Source: Amycolatopsis thermoflava N1165
GTDB lineage: Bacteria; Actinomycetota; Actinomycetes; Mycobacteriales; Pseudonocardiaceae
Assembly: GCF_000473265.1 (NCBI RefSeq)
Contig: NZ_KI421511.1
Location: 6,244,360-6,308,359 of the forward strand
Direction: 5' to 3'
Length of the DNA: 64,000 bases
The notes under the pieces were generated by a model. It saw only the letters and a program-made list of their open reading frames with translations. It had not been told where the DNA came from and did not search any database. Both the position numbers and the translations under genes were made by a program. Below are positions 1 through 7,506 of this stretch, piece by piece (the stretch's first letter is position 1; every line of letters begins with the position of its first letter).

Positions 1-382
1 CGCGCGCCGCGATGAACAGCGTCGTGCCGACCGGGACCGGCCGCAGGAAGTCGGTCTCCAGCTTGCCGGTCACCGCGGGTCGGCGGAGCAGGTTGCCGAC
101 CGTCGAGCCGAGCGCTTCGTCGAACGCGCACGCCAGCAGTCCGCCGTGGGCGAGCCCCGGCGCGCCCTGGTGCGCGCTCGTGACCGGGAACTGCGAGTAC
201 ACGACTCCGGCGTCACCGACGGTGGAGTGCATGTGCAGACCGTTGTCGACCTCACCGCACCCGAAGCACTCGGCGTAGTGCATCTCGAGCTTCGTGCCCG
301 GTCCGGGCGCCTTGGGGTGGATTTCCGGCTGTTCGGTCTGGACCGGCGGCCACGGATTCGCAGGTCGGCGCTTGTCGCTCAC
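1..382 (-). CDS. PaaI-like hotdog-fold thioesterase (3' end outside the window)
   Basis: The product reads MSDKRRPANPWPPVQ at its start and runs off the left edge after about 127 residues. The stretch HQGAPGLAHGGLLACAFDEA is the HGG-containing helix typical of 4HBT/PaaI acyl-CoA thioesterases, followed by the expected beta strand KLETDFLRPVPVGTTL. A Cys pair (CFGCG) precedes it. These enzymes hydrolyse acyl-CoA thioesters in the cytosol; the substrate cannot be told from sequence. The GTG at 382 was chosen; an in-frame GTG at 391 is an alternative. It is divergent from the transporter at 540. Confidence 0.75.
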   Translation of the reverse strand, partial: MSDKRRPANPWPPVQTEQPEIHPKAPGPGTKLEMHYAECFGCGEVDNGLHMHSTVGDAGVVYSQFPVTSAHQGAPGLAHGGLLACAFDEALGSTVGNLLRRPAVTGKLETDFLRPVPVGTTLFIAAR

Positions 383-539
383 ACCGGACACGGTAACCGG
401 TTCTACCGCGAAAACGTCTGGCCACCCCGGCTTCGAAGAGACAAAAACCACGACAGGAGAGAAAATCACTACCCGATGGCACTAAGGTCGCAACCTTGAC
501 CGCGCTGGCACGAAACAGTTTGAGGAGGTCGGGGCGAAC

Positions 540-1901
540 ATGACGAACACAGCGCAGGCACCCGAGGTCGACGAGAAGACGGTCAGACGAGCCGTCATCG
601 CGTCGGCAATGGGTAACGCAACAGAGTGGTACGACTACGGGGTGTTCACCTCGGGTGCGATTGCCGCCAGCATCGGCACCGTGTTCTTTCCCGGCGAGGG
701 GAACGCGATTCTGAAATCGCTGGCGCTGGTGGCGATCGGGTTCGTGGTTAGGCCGTTCGGCGGAGCGTTCTTCGGCCCACTGGGGGACAAGATCGGGCGG
801 CAGCGCGTGCTGGCGATCACGATCCTGTTGATGTCCGGCTGCACGTTCCTCGTCGGCTGCCTGCCGACGTACTCGGGCGAGTACGCGATCGGGATCGGCG
901 CCCCGATCCTGGTCCTGCTGCTCCGGTTGATCCAGGGCTTCTCGACCGGCGGCGAGTACGGCGGCGCGGCGACGTTCATCGCCGAGTACGCCCCGACGCG
1001 CAAGCGTGGGTTCTGGGGCAGCTTCCTGGAGATGGGCACGCTGGCCGGCTACGTGCTGGGCAACCTGGTCGTGCTGACGGTGACGCTGTCGTTCACCGCG
1101 GATCAGGTGGACAGCTGGGCGTGGCGGATCCCGTTCTGGGTTGCGCTCCCGCTCGGCCTCATCGGTCTGTACCTGCGGAACAAGCTCGAGGACACGCCGG
1201 AGTTCCGGCGGCTGGAGGCCGCGGGCGAGAAGGCGGAGAAGGCGCCGCTGAAGGAGACCCTGTCCCGCAACTGGCGCATGATCATGAACCTGATCGGGAT
1301 CGTGCTGCTGCTCAACATCGCCGACTACATGTTGCTGACGACGATGCCGACGTACTTCACGGACACGTTGAAGATCAGCGACAACACGGCGACGTTGATC
1401 ATCATCATCGTGGAGCTGATCCAGATCGCGTTGATCGCGCCGATCGGCGCGCTCTCCGACCGGGTCGGGCGAAAACCGATGCTGATGACCGCGGCGATCG
1501 GGTTCCTCGTGCTGAGCTACCCGTCGATCAAGCTCATGCAGAGCGGCAGCACGGTGCTGCTGTTCCTCGGGTTCCTGATCGTGGCCCTGCTGCTGGTGCT
1601 GATGCTGGCGGTGATCGGGTCGACGTTCCCGGCGATGTTCCCGACCCGCGTGCGCTACGGCGCCTTCGCGATCGGCTACAACGTCTCGACGTCGATCTTC
1701 GGTGGCACCTGCGGTGTGGTCGTGACCGCTCTGATCCACGGCACCGGCAACGAGGACTGGCCGGCGTTCTACCTGATGATCGCCGCGGCGATCGCGTTGT
1801 TCCCGATCTTCAAGATCCCGGAGACGGCGCGGGTCCCGATGGACCACATCAACGAAGAGGGTGTGACCGCGCAGCCGGCGGCCAAGGCCGCCACGAACTG
1901 A
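540..1901 (+). CDS. MHS-family (ProP-like) MFS proton symporter
   Basis: A 453-residue protein with about 12 membrane segments. The N-terminal region has the metabolite:H+ symporter signature: WYDYGVFTSGAIAASIG in helix 1, then a helix ending in RPFGGAFFGPLGDKIGRQ, the RPxGGxxxGxxGDxxGR loop between helices 2 and 3. QGFSTGGEYGGAATFIAEYA is the matching helix-4 motif. Such proteins import osmolytes (proline/betaine) or small organic acids (citrate, alpha-ketoglutarate, shikimate) with protons; the substrate is not resolved. GAGGAGG lies just upstream of the ATG. A strong hairpin follows the stop. Confidence 0.88.
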   Translation: MTNTAQAPEVDEKTVRRAVIASAMGNATEWYDYGVFTSGAIAASIGTVFFPGEGNAILKSLALVAIGFVVRPFGGAFFGPLGDKIGRQRVLAITILLMSGCTFLVGCLPTYSGEYAIGIGAPILVLLLRLIQGFSTGGEYGGAATFIAEYAPTRKRGFWGSFLEMGTLAGYVLGNLVVLTVTLSFTADQVDSWAWRIPFWVALPLGLIGLYLRNKLEDTPEFRRLEAAGEKAEKAPLKETLSRNWRMIMNLIGIVLLLNIADYMLLTTMPTYFTDTLKISDNTATLIIIIVELIQIALIAPIGALSDRVGRKPMLMTAAIGFLVLSYPSIKLMQSGSTVLLFLGFLIVALLLVLMLAVIGSTFPAMFPTRVRYGAFAIGYNVSTSIFGGTCGVVVTALIHGTGNEDWPAFYLMIAAAIALFPIFKIPETARVPMDHINEEGVTAQPAAKAATN

Positions 1902-1919
1902 CGCCGCACCGGACGGAAG

Positions 1920-1949
1920 AGGGCCGGGTCCCGGATGGGGCCCGGCCCT
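1920..1949 (+). terminator. Hairpin terminator after the MHS transporter
   Basis: AGGGCCGGG at 1920-1928 pairs with CCCGGCCCT at 1941-1949 and is followed by only a short T run. It lies in the 51-bp gap between convergent genes, so it may serve both. Confidence 0.6.
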
Positions 1950-1952
1950 TGC

Positions 1953-2075
1953 TCACTCGGTGACCTCGGCGCGGGCGTCGGCACGAGGAGCGAAGTGCCG
2001 CCGTGCGTAGGTGGTGAGGGCCGATGCCACCGCAACCGCCAAGCCGGCTTCCACCAGCAGAGCAGCGAACACCAT
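1953..2075 (-). CDS. Small single-pass membrane protein, 40 aa
   Basis: The reading MVFAALLVEAGLAVAVASAL begins a 40-residue protein with one hydrophobic segment (about residues 2-21) followed by a basic, then acidic tail. The reverse strand carries an excellent Shine-Dalgarno site, GAGGAGG, about 6 nt before the ATG, which is the main reason for calling it. It is convergent with the MHS transporter. Family not recognised. Small transporter subunits of this size exist, but nothing here proves that role. Confidence 0.55.
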   Translation of the reverse strand: MVFAALLVEAGLAVAVASALTTYARRHFAPRADARAEVTE

Positions 2076-2273
2076 TGCTTCCTCCTCGTGAGTGTTCGGG
2101 CGCGGCTGTTCACCGCGCCGTGTTACAGGGGTGTGGTCGGGGGATGTTCCCCTTGTTACTCATCGCCGCGAAGTTGGTGAGTATTTCTCCGACAGACCCC
2201 CATTGAGGGGTGATCTCGCCCACGGCAGAATGAACCGTGGCAGAACCGGAATCCCAGAGGAGGCGGCTGCGGG

Positions 2274-2435
2274 ATGGGCGAGCAACGTCGGCCCGGAGTG
2301 GGTGAAGCGGCGCGGCTGCTGGACGACATGACGCAGCAGATGGTCGTGGTGCCGCCCCTGCTCGATCTCCCGGAACCGGACGAGGTTCCGACGGTGCCCG
2401 CGCCGCCGCCCGCATTGGACGGCCACGCGCTCTAG
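2274..2435 (+). CDS. Small hypothetical protein, 53 aa
   Basis: ATG 2274 is preceded by GAGGAGG at a workable distance. The product starts MGEQRRPGVGEAARLLDDMT and ends in an acidic, proline-rich tail (PEPDEVPTVPAPPPALDGHAL with interruptions). No signal peptide or domain is recognised. It ends just before a strong bidirectional hairpin that separates it from the convergent L,D-transpeptidase gene. Function unknown. Confidence 0.5.
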   Translation: MGEQRRPGVGEAARLLDDMTQQMVVVPPLLDLPEPDEVPTVPAPPPALDGHAL

Positions 2436-2441
2436 AAAACA

Positions 2442-2476
2442 GTGAAGGCCACCCCCGTGGCGGGAGTGGCCTTCAC
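2442..2476. terminator. Bidirectional hairpin terminator
   Basis: GTGAAGGCCAC at 2442-2452 pairs with GTGGCCTTCAC at 2466-2476, preceded by an A run (AAAA). It sits between convergent genes and can terminate both transcripts. Confidence 0.7.
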
Positions 2477-2487
2477 GCCTCGACGGA

Positions 2488-3690
2488 TCAGCCCGCGAGG
2501 GCGGACAGCTTCGTCCAGTCCGCCCAGGAGTAGGTCCAGTCCGAGTAGTCGCCGTCCTTCGCGGACAGCGTCTGGGTGCTGCCGGTGATCTCCACCGGGT
2601 CGCCGATCAGCGCGCCGTCGTAGTACTCCTTCGCCCGCGCCGGCGACAGGTTCAGGCAGCCGTGTGAGACGTTCTGCTTGCCCTGCGCCCACATGGACGA
2701 CGCAAGGCCGTGGATGAACTCCCCGTTGTTGGAGATCCGCACCGCCCACGGCACGTTCACGTCGTAGTAGTCGTAGCGCGGGTTGCTCATCGAGTAGGTC
2801 GCGTGCTTCGACATCACCACGTGGATGCCGCTGTGCGTGACGCGGCCGGGGTCGGAGTCCAGCCCGTAGCTCACCGGGTAGTCGGCGATCTGTACGCCGT
2901 CGCGGATGACCTGCATCCGGTGGGTGGTGGTGTCGCCCTTGACGATCTGCGAGCGGCCGATGGAGAACGCGGCCGTGACGTCCTGCTTGCCGTAGGTCCC
3001 GTCGCCGATCTTCACGCCGTAGATGTTCGCGGCGACCTTGACCTGCGTGTTCGGCTGCCAGTACTCCTTCGGCCGCCAGTGCACGCTGGTGTCGGAGACC
3101 CAGGCCCACGAGCCCTCGGTCTTCGGCGTGGTCTCGACGGTCAGCGAGCGCTCAACGGCGGCCTTGTCGGTGACCTTGGAGCTGAAGGTCAGCGCGATCG
3201 GCATCGCGATGCCGTAGGTCTGGTTGTCGCCGACGTTCAGGCTGGCGGACAGTTGCTTGCGCGGGCTGACGGTGGTGAACGAGCCGCCGATGGCGACCTG
3301 CTTGCCGTCGCTGCCCAGCGCGGTGCCCGACCACGTGTACTTCTTGCCGTAGCCGAGCGGTTCGGTGATGGTCCAGCTGCGCTTGTCGGCGCCGAGCTGG
3401 CCCGCGACCTGCTTGCCCTCCGGGTTGGTGAGCGTCACCGACTGCAGCTCACCGTCCGTGACCGTCACCTGCGCGGAGTCCGCGGGCGCAACGTCCTTGG
3501 CGCCGTCCGCGGGCTGCACGGCGAGTTTGGCCGGCCCCGCCGAGGTCTGCTGCGCGTCGGCGGACGTGTTCTGCCCGGTCCCGGTGGCGCCCGGCGAGTC
3601 GCCGCCGCTGCACGCGCTCAGCGTCAGCAGCGCGGCCAGACCGAGCCCGATCAGCGCCAGCGGCTTGCGCCGCTTGTGGAGTCCTGTCAC
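2488..3690 (-). CDS. Lipoprotein L,D-transpeptidase (Ig-like domains + YkuD)
   Basis: A 400-residue exported enzyme that makes 3-3 (mDap-mDap) cross-links in peptidoglycan. The N-terminus is a lipoprotein signal (basic KRRK, hydrophobic core, lipobox LSAC with Cys27). Two Ig-like regions follow, up to about residue 250, as in mycobacterial LdtMt2/LdtMt5-type enzymes. The C-terminal YkuD domain carries FIHGLASS with His327 and the catalytic SHGCLNLS with Cys345. Length and domain order are normal for the actinobacterial family. It is transcribed away from cspA with a 369-bp spacer. Confidence 0.92.
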   Translation of the reverse strand: MTGLHKRRKPLALIGLGLAALLTLSACSGGDSPGATGTGQNTSADAQQTSAGPAKLAVQPADGAKDVAPADSAQVTVTDGELQSVTLTNPEGKQVAGQLGADKRSWTITEPLGYGKKYTWSGTALGSDGKQVAIGGSFTTVSPRKQLSASLNVGDNQTYGIAMPIALTFSSKVTDKAAVERSLTVETTPKTEGSWAWVSDTSVHWRPKEYWQPNTQVKVAANIYGVKIGDGTYGKQDVTAAFSIGRSQIVKGDTTTHRMQVIRDGVQIADYPVSYGLDSDPGRVTHSGIHVVMSKHATYSMSNPRYDYYDVNVPWAVRISNNGEFIHGLASSMWAQGKQNVSHGCLNLSPARAKEYYDGALIGDPVEITGSTQTLSAKDGDYSDWTYSWADWTKLSALAG

Positions 3691-4059
3691 CTCTGAAGCC
3701 CCTTCTCCCCTGTCGCCAGACAGACGCGCGTCCGTAGGTGATCGTTGACGCTGAGGAGTGTGACTCGCCTCACTGTGGAGGGCCCTCGATGCCGGAACGC
3801 CACGGTTGGCCGCTAGTTGATCAGCCTATCGAGTGGGTCCGACAGTGACCGGGTGACCGCTCTAGGCCATCTCGGTGACAGAATCAATGGGGTCCGAAAT
3901 CGCCCACATCCGGGTAGGCTTCCGCGCAGGCCGTTGTTTTGCGTGGTCGTGGCTACACACTCGCGGAACTTTCGACGCGAGCCGGGAGCCGCACGCGCTC
4001 GTCGCTCATCCCGTCGGAACCGTCCGGGCGGCCCGAGTTATTGACGAGGAGCAACAGCG
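3691..4059. other. Divergent intergenic region, L,D-transpeptidase / cold-shock gene
   Basis: No convincing gene is seen. The right part is expected to hold the promoter and a long 5' UTR of the cold-shock gene; TACACT near 3955 is a possible -10 element but no clear -35 pairs with it. GAGGAGCAAC before 4060 supplies the ribosome binding site. Confidence 0.4.
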
Positions 4060-4263
4060 GTGGCGCAAGGCACTGTGAAGTGGTTCAACGCCGAGAAGGG
4101 CTTCGGCTTCATCGCCCAGGACGGCGGCGAGGGCGACGTCTTCGTGCACTACTCGGAGATCGAGGGCCGCGGGTTCCGCACCCTCGAAGAGAACCAGCGC
4201 GTGGAGTTCGAGATCGGCCAGGGGCAGAAGGGGCCGCAGGCCCAGAAGGTGCGCGTCATCTGA
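4060..4263 (+). CDS. Cold-shock protein, CspA family
   Basis: A 67-residue single cold-shock domain. RNP1 (KGFGFI) and RNP2 (VFVHY) are intact within [19 protein letters not shown] and [11 protein letters not shown]. It binds single-stranded RNA/DNA and acts as an RNA chaperone. Actinobacteria have several paralogues, so cold induction cannot be assumed. GTG start with a GAGGAG site 9 nt upstream; a canonical terminator follows. Monocistronic. Confidence 0.95.
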   Translation: MAQGTVKWFNAEKGFGFIAQDGGEGDVFVHYSEIEGRGFRTLEENQRVEFEIGQGQKGPQAQKVRVI

Positions 4264-4287
4264 CGCTCACCTGTCCACGAACGTCCC

Positions 4288-4321
4288 GTCCCCGGCGGTC
4301 CTCCGCCGGGGACGGTTTTTT
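4288..4321 (+). terminator. Rho-independent terminator of the cold-shock gene
   Basis: GTCCCCGGCGG at 4288-4298 pairs with CCGCCGGGGAC at 4303-4313, followed by GGTTTTTTT. One of the best textbook terminators in the window. Confidence 0.9.
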
Positions 4322-4327
4322 CTGCGG

Positions 4328-4759
4328 TCAGACGCGGCCGGCGCGCGGCCGGTCCCAGTTCTGGTCGAAGTGGTGCTGGTCGGTGTCGGCGACGCCGGTG
4401 TGGTCGGCGAACTGGCGGCGCTCCTGCGAGGCGGCCTGCGCCTCCCAGGCGAGGCGCTCGAGCACCCATTCGCGGGCCAGCGCCTGCGGCGAGGTGCCGC
4501 GCTCGGCGGCGATGTCCTTGAGCTGGGAGCTCGCGACCAGGTTCATGCGCAGCTGGTAGACCTGCGCCTCGCCGAAGCGCTTGCCGGTCCCGGTGCTTTC
4601 CGGGCCGGTTTCCGGCGCGAGCGCGGCGAGGTAGCTGGTGAGCTCGTGGTCCTCGACGGCGCCCTGCGATTCCTTGTCCGCCGAGTTCCGGTGCTTGCCC
4701 GGGTTGACCGGCTTCAGGTTGGTCCGGGTGTTCCGGCGTCCGAGAGAGGGAAGAGGCAC
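4328..4759 (-). CDS. Hypothetical protein, about 143 aa
   Basis: A basic N-terminus (MPLPSLGRRNTRTNLKPVNP when read from GTG 4759) leads to a predicted helical region with QVYQLRMNLVASSQLKDIAA and TSPQALAREWVLERLAWEAQ, which resembles small ribbon-helix-helix or CopG-like DNA-binding proteins, though the match is by eye only. The C-terminus is hydrophilic. The start is uncertain: an in-frame ATG at 4798 would add 13 residues and neither has a clear Shine-Dalgarno site. Convergent with cspA across the terminator. Confidence 0.6.
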   Translation of the reverse strand: MPLPSLGRRNTRTNLKPVNPGKHRNSADKESQGAVEDHELTSYLAALAPETGPESTGTGKRFGEAQVYQLRMNLVASSQLKDIAAERGTSPQALAREWVLERLAWEAQAASQERRQFADHTGVADTDQHHFDQNWDRPRAGRV

Positions 4760-5233
4760 CCGGACACGATAACGGTTAGGTCTCGGGACGACCCTCATTG
4801 TGGTGCACGACACGCGGGTTCTTCGTGATCCGCTGGGCTGTTCGGGTGGGTCGTACGCCCACATGTCGCAATACCGGGCTGACTGCGGGTCATTCACGCA
4901 GGCCGGAAATGCGTGGGCGGAATGTGCCCTGGAAATGGAGGGGCCCCCGCGCCAGGGGGAGGAACGCGGGGGCCGGAGGGGATCTCCACAGGCGCTGACC
5001 GGGGGTGTGTCAGCAAGTCGATTGTTACATGATGCGGCCCGATGACGCGAGTGCTGGCCGGGAAAAATTGCCCCAACCCGTCATCGCGTCGTTGCCCGCG
5101 GTTCATCTGCGAGGACCCGGAACGGGAACGTTGCGTGTTCACAGGTTCACTCTGCGGGGGGCTGCGTGCCCGACGTCCCGCTCGCTAGCCTCGCGGCGAA
5201 GTTGTTGGCGTGACAGTCCTTTCGGGAGGAGCT
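4760..5233. other. Long intergenic region with a GC-rich hairpin
   Basis: No gene is supported here. It contains GGCCCCCGCG (4942-4951) pairing with CGCGGGGGCC (4965-4974), and a smaller dyad GCTGAC/GTCAGC around 4995-5015, followed by an AT-richer patch (TTGTTACATGAT) that could hold a promoter for the small gene at 5234. A regulatory RNA or long 5' leader is possible but not demonstrable. Confidence 0.4.
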
Positions 5234-5470
5234 ATGAGCGGGTCTGTGGAAGTTCGGCAGTTCCTCCTTCGATACGAAGGCGGCGATCCGGCCGGGGTCC
5301 CCACGCAGCGTTCCGGGCAGGCCGACGCGCCACGCGTGTCGGACGACCAGGTACGACGTGCGAGGTTGGCGGTGGCCGCCGGCGCGATCGACGCGCAGGA
5401 CTGCGCCCAGTTGCTGGACATGCTCGGACTGGTGCCGGACGAGGAAGGCGTGAACCCGGTCCAGCGGTGA
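5234..5470 (+). CDS. Small hypothetical protein, 78 aa
   Basis: ATG 5234 follows GGGAGGAGCT, a strong ribosome binding site. The protein begins MSGSVEVRQFLLRYEGGDPA and ends with a short helical domain (AGAIDAQDCAQLLDMLGLVP). No membrane segment or known motif. Genes of this size and layout occur in other Pseudonocardiaceae, but I cannot name the family. It is followed by a strong hairpin. Confidence 0.6.
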   Translation: MSGSVEVRQFLLRYEGGDPAGVPTQRSGQADAPRVSDDQVRRARLAVAAGAIDAQDCAQLLDMLGLVPDEEGVNPVQR

Positions 5471-5488
5471 AGTTCCCGGTGCTTCCCG

Positions 5489-5523
5489 GTCAGGGGTGCA
5501 CCCCCTGGTCGCACCCCTGACCG
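5489..5523 (+). terminator. Hairpin after the 78-aa gene
   Basis: GGTCAGGGGTGC pairs with GCACCCCTGACC over a ten-base loop, giving a 12-bp perfect stem without a T run. Likely terminator or mRNA-stabilising structure. Confidence 0.6.
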
Positions 5524-5663
5524 GCCCCAGGTCCGGAAAGATACCGGCGTTCCTCTGCTCGGGGCAAACAATTTCCACCCAGTTGCTTCGCTGTCGGTGA
5601 AATTGCCGTCACGGTTCCTTTGCGCGGTAACATAACGGCGTTACCGATCGAGAGGGGCCGGTC

Positions 5664-6404
5664 GTGCCGGTGGAGATCGCGCGGGAGATCCGTCCCGCGG
5701 TGCAGAAGTACGGCGGTGCGTTCATGACGTCGCCGGAGCTGGCCGAGGTCGAGCGCGAGGTGGGGCTCGGACAGCGCGCGTTGTACTTCCGCGGCCGGTC
5801 CGCTGTACTCGGCGATCCGCCACCGTCCGTGGTCGCCGAGCTGTTCGGGATCTTCCCGCGATGGGTGGTGGACGTCGTGCTGCCGCCGGCGACCGAGGTT
5901 TTGGGGTCGGATGCGGCGGTCTCGGCGTACACCGAGGCGCTGTACCGGTGGTCGAAGGCGCACCTGCGCGAGTCGGCGCTCGGCGAGTTGCTGCCCCGCT
6001 TGGTGGCGGCTGCGGACGCGAGCGGGCTGGCGTTGTTCGCGGGCTGGAAGCAGGTCTCGTGGCCGGCTGATCCGGTCGCTCGGATCGGCCATGGGTTGAT
6101 GTTGCTGCGCGAGTACCGCGGCGGGGTGCACTTCGCGGCGCTGCGGGCGGTGGGGCTGACGGTGCCGGAGGCGGTGGTGGCGGACCCGGGGGGCGGCCGC
6201 GCGCGTTTGTTGCGCACAGCGTGGTCCCCGGAGGCGGCCGACGAGCTGATCGCCCGCGCCCGGCGGCGCCCGGACCTGGAAGCGCGCCGGCGGCGGGCGG
6301 AGTCACTGACGGATGAGCGGATGGGCGAGCTGCTGGAGGTGCTGTCGGCGGCGGAGCGGGATGCCTTGGTGCGCTCGCTGGCGGATCTCGGTCGCGAAGA
6401 GTGA
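5664..6404 (+). CDS. SCO6745/SalK-like family protein
   Basis: A 246-residue cytosolic protein starting MPVEIAREIRPAVQKYGGAF. The N-terminal part (VQKYGGAFMTSPELAEVERE then GQRALYFRGRSAVLGDPPPS) resembles the actinobacterial SCO6745/SalK family of helical proteins with a degenerate HTH-like fold, often near secondary-metabolism or stress genes. The body FGIFPRWVVDVVLPPATEV also fits. No catalytic residues are known for this family. GTG start with GAGAGGGG upstream. Monocistronic, ahead of the tRNA cluster. Confidence 0.65.
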   Translation: MPVEIAREIRPAVQKYGGAFMTSPELAEVEREVGLGQRALYFRGRSAVLGDPPPSVVAELFGIFPRWVVDVVLPPATEVLGSDAAVSAYTEALYRWSKAHLRESALGELLPRLVAAADASGLALFAGWKQVSWPADPVARIGHGLMLLREYRGGVHFAALRAVGLTVPEAVVADPGGGRARLLRTAWSPEAADELIARARRRPDLEARRRRAESLTDERMGELLEVLSAAERDALVRSLADLGREE

Positions 6405-6598
6405 CCGGGGACACGTTCGCGGTCGACGGCTGCCGAAGCTGGGCCGCCGGGGTTTCGGCCGCCGTGTTTCCGCAGCTCAGGCGCGGTTTTTACCGTTAAG
6501 GGATACCCGGTGGAAGGGGGCTCGTGGAGTGCCCTATGCTTGTAATCGCTCCCAGGGAGACCTGAGAGCGCGGTCGGTCGGTCACCCGAACCGGCCGG

Positions 6599-6671
6599 GC
6601 TCCCATCGTCTAGCGGCCTAGGACTCCGCCCTTTCAAGGCGGCAACGCGGGTTCGAATCCCGTTGGGAGTA
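6599..6671 (+). tRNA. tRNA-Glu (anticodon TTC)
   Basis: All four arms fold: acceptor GCTCCCA/TGGGAGT, anticodon loop CTTTCAA giving TTC, T arm GCGGG-TTCGAAT-CCCGT. CCA is not encoded. First of three clustered tRNA genes. Confidence 0.96.
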
Positions 6672-6689
6672 CGCATGACAAATGCATAT

Positions 6690-6763
6690 GGCCCTGTGGC
6701 GCAGTTGGTTAGCGCGTCGCCCTGTCACGGCGAAGGTCGCGGGTTCGAGTCCCGTCAGGGTCG
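6690..6763 (+). tRNA. tRNA-Asp (anticodon GTC)
   Basis: Acceptor GGCCCTG/CAGGGTC, anticodon loop CTGTCAC giving GTC, T arm GCGGG-TTCGAGT-CCCGT. CCA is not encoded. It lies 18 bp after tRNA-Glu and 30 bp before tRNA-Phe. Confidence 0.96.
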
Positions 6764-6793
6764 CAGTAGCGTCTGGCTTCAGCCGGCGTTTCC

Positions 6794-6867
6794 GGCCAGG
6801 TAGCTCAGTTGGTACGAGCGTCCGCCTGAAAAGCGGAAGGTCGCCGGTTCGACCCCGGCCCTGGCCA
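6794..6867 (+). tRNA. tRNA-Phe (anticodon GAA), integration site
   Basis: Acceptor GGCCAGG/CCTGGCC, anticodon loop CTGAAAA giving GAA, T arm GCCGG-TTCGACC-CCGGC. From position 6823 on, its sequence is duplicated exactly at 18855. The tRNA is therefore the attachment site of the mobile element, and its 3' half is now supplied by the element. Confidence 0.96.
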
Positions 6868-6909
6868 CCTTCCGAAAACCGCTCCGATGCACGTCGGGGC
6901 GGTTTTTTC
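6823..6909 (+). repeat. attL: 87-bp direct repeat (tRNA-Phe 3' half plus terminator)
   Basis: Identical to 18855-18941 by base-by-base reading. It starts at CGCCTGAAAAGCGG in the anticodon arm and ends one base after the terminator T run. This copy completes a functional tRNA. Confidence 0.95.
6877..6908 (+). terminator. Terminator of the tRNA cluster
   Basis: AACCGC-TCCGA pairs with TCGG-GGCGGTT around a small loop and is followed by TTTTTT. It is part of the 87-bp repeat, so a second copy exists at the right end of the element. Confidence 0.85.
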
Positions 6910-7025
6910 ATGCCTACGGTCTCCCGCGGCTCTGCCCGGCGTTGACCTTGGTTGACCCCGGATTGCCGCCCCTTGGGGCACGCAGGGGGCATGGTCCTTC
7001 TCCCCTCCCCACTCCTCCGGGCTGA

Positions 7026-7161
7026 GGTGATCTCCTCGCGGCGCGGGTTCACCCCTGCCAGGCCGGGTGGTGCCGGTCAAGGGTCTGCCGGAGGCCGCGA
7101 AGCGCCCTTGACCGGTGCCGGCCGGCCTGGCAGCCCTCGGGCGCGCCGGGAGGAGGTCACC
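7026..7161. repeat. Three-tier nested palindrome inside attL
   Basis: Three inverted repeats sit inside one another: 7026-7045 with 7142-7161 (20 bp, 2 mismatches), 7055-7066 with 7122-7133 (CTGCCAGGCCGG, 12 bp perfect) and 7073-7083 with 7105-7115 (CCGGTCAAGGG, 11 bp perfect). Spacers on the two sides match in length (9/8 and 6/6 nt), so the whole folds into one long rod with a 21-nt loop. The surrounding stretch 6910-7308 has no gene. A single-strand replication origin, transfer locus or structured RNA are the main options. Confidence 0.8.
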
Positions 7162-7308
7162 GGACTGGTCCGTTCGGCTGATCTCTGAAGCGGTGCCGGG
7201 GTCCGGGGCAGAGCCCCGAGGAAAATGTCGGTGGTAGATGTCATGGTGCTTGTAACGGTCCCTCAAGACGAGCGACTTGGTACAGGTGAGCAGAAGTGGA
7301 GTGCAGTC

Positions 7309-7506
7309 ATGACAGCTGTCGCAGAGCGGCCAGCCAGCGATGTTACTCACGCCAACGCCGCCGATTTGGACGCCGCGGTGCAGCATGCCCTTGAGCGGGC
7401 TGGATGCAGTCGTGAAGAGTTGTTGGCACAGGGGACGTCAGGCCACTTCAGCTCACTCCGTGCCCGCCTGGCTTGGGTTGCTGTAGGTGACCTGCTGAAG
7501 GAGTGA
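7309..7506 (+). CDS. Small hypothetical protein of the AICE cargo, 65 aa
   Basis: Starts MTAVAERPASDVTHANAADL; the rest is helical and ends ARLAWVAVGDLLKE. AGTGGAG lies about 8 nt before the ATG. The frame is open further upstream to 7225, but that part reads poorly and lacks a ribosome site. Its stop codon overlaps GTG 7503, which begins the probable original start of the next gene, so the two formed a coupled pair. Family not recognised. Confidence 0.6.
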   Translation: MTAVAERPASDVTHANAADLDAAVQHALERAGCSREELLAQGTSGHFSSLRARLAWVAVGDLLKE

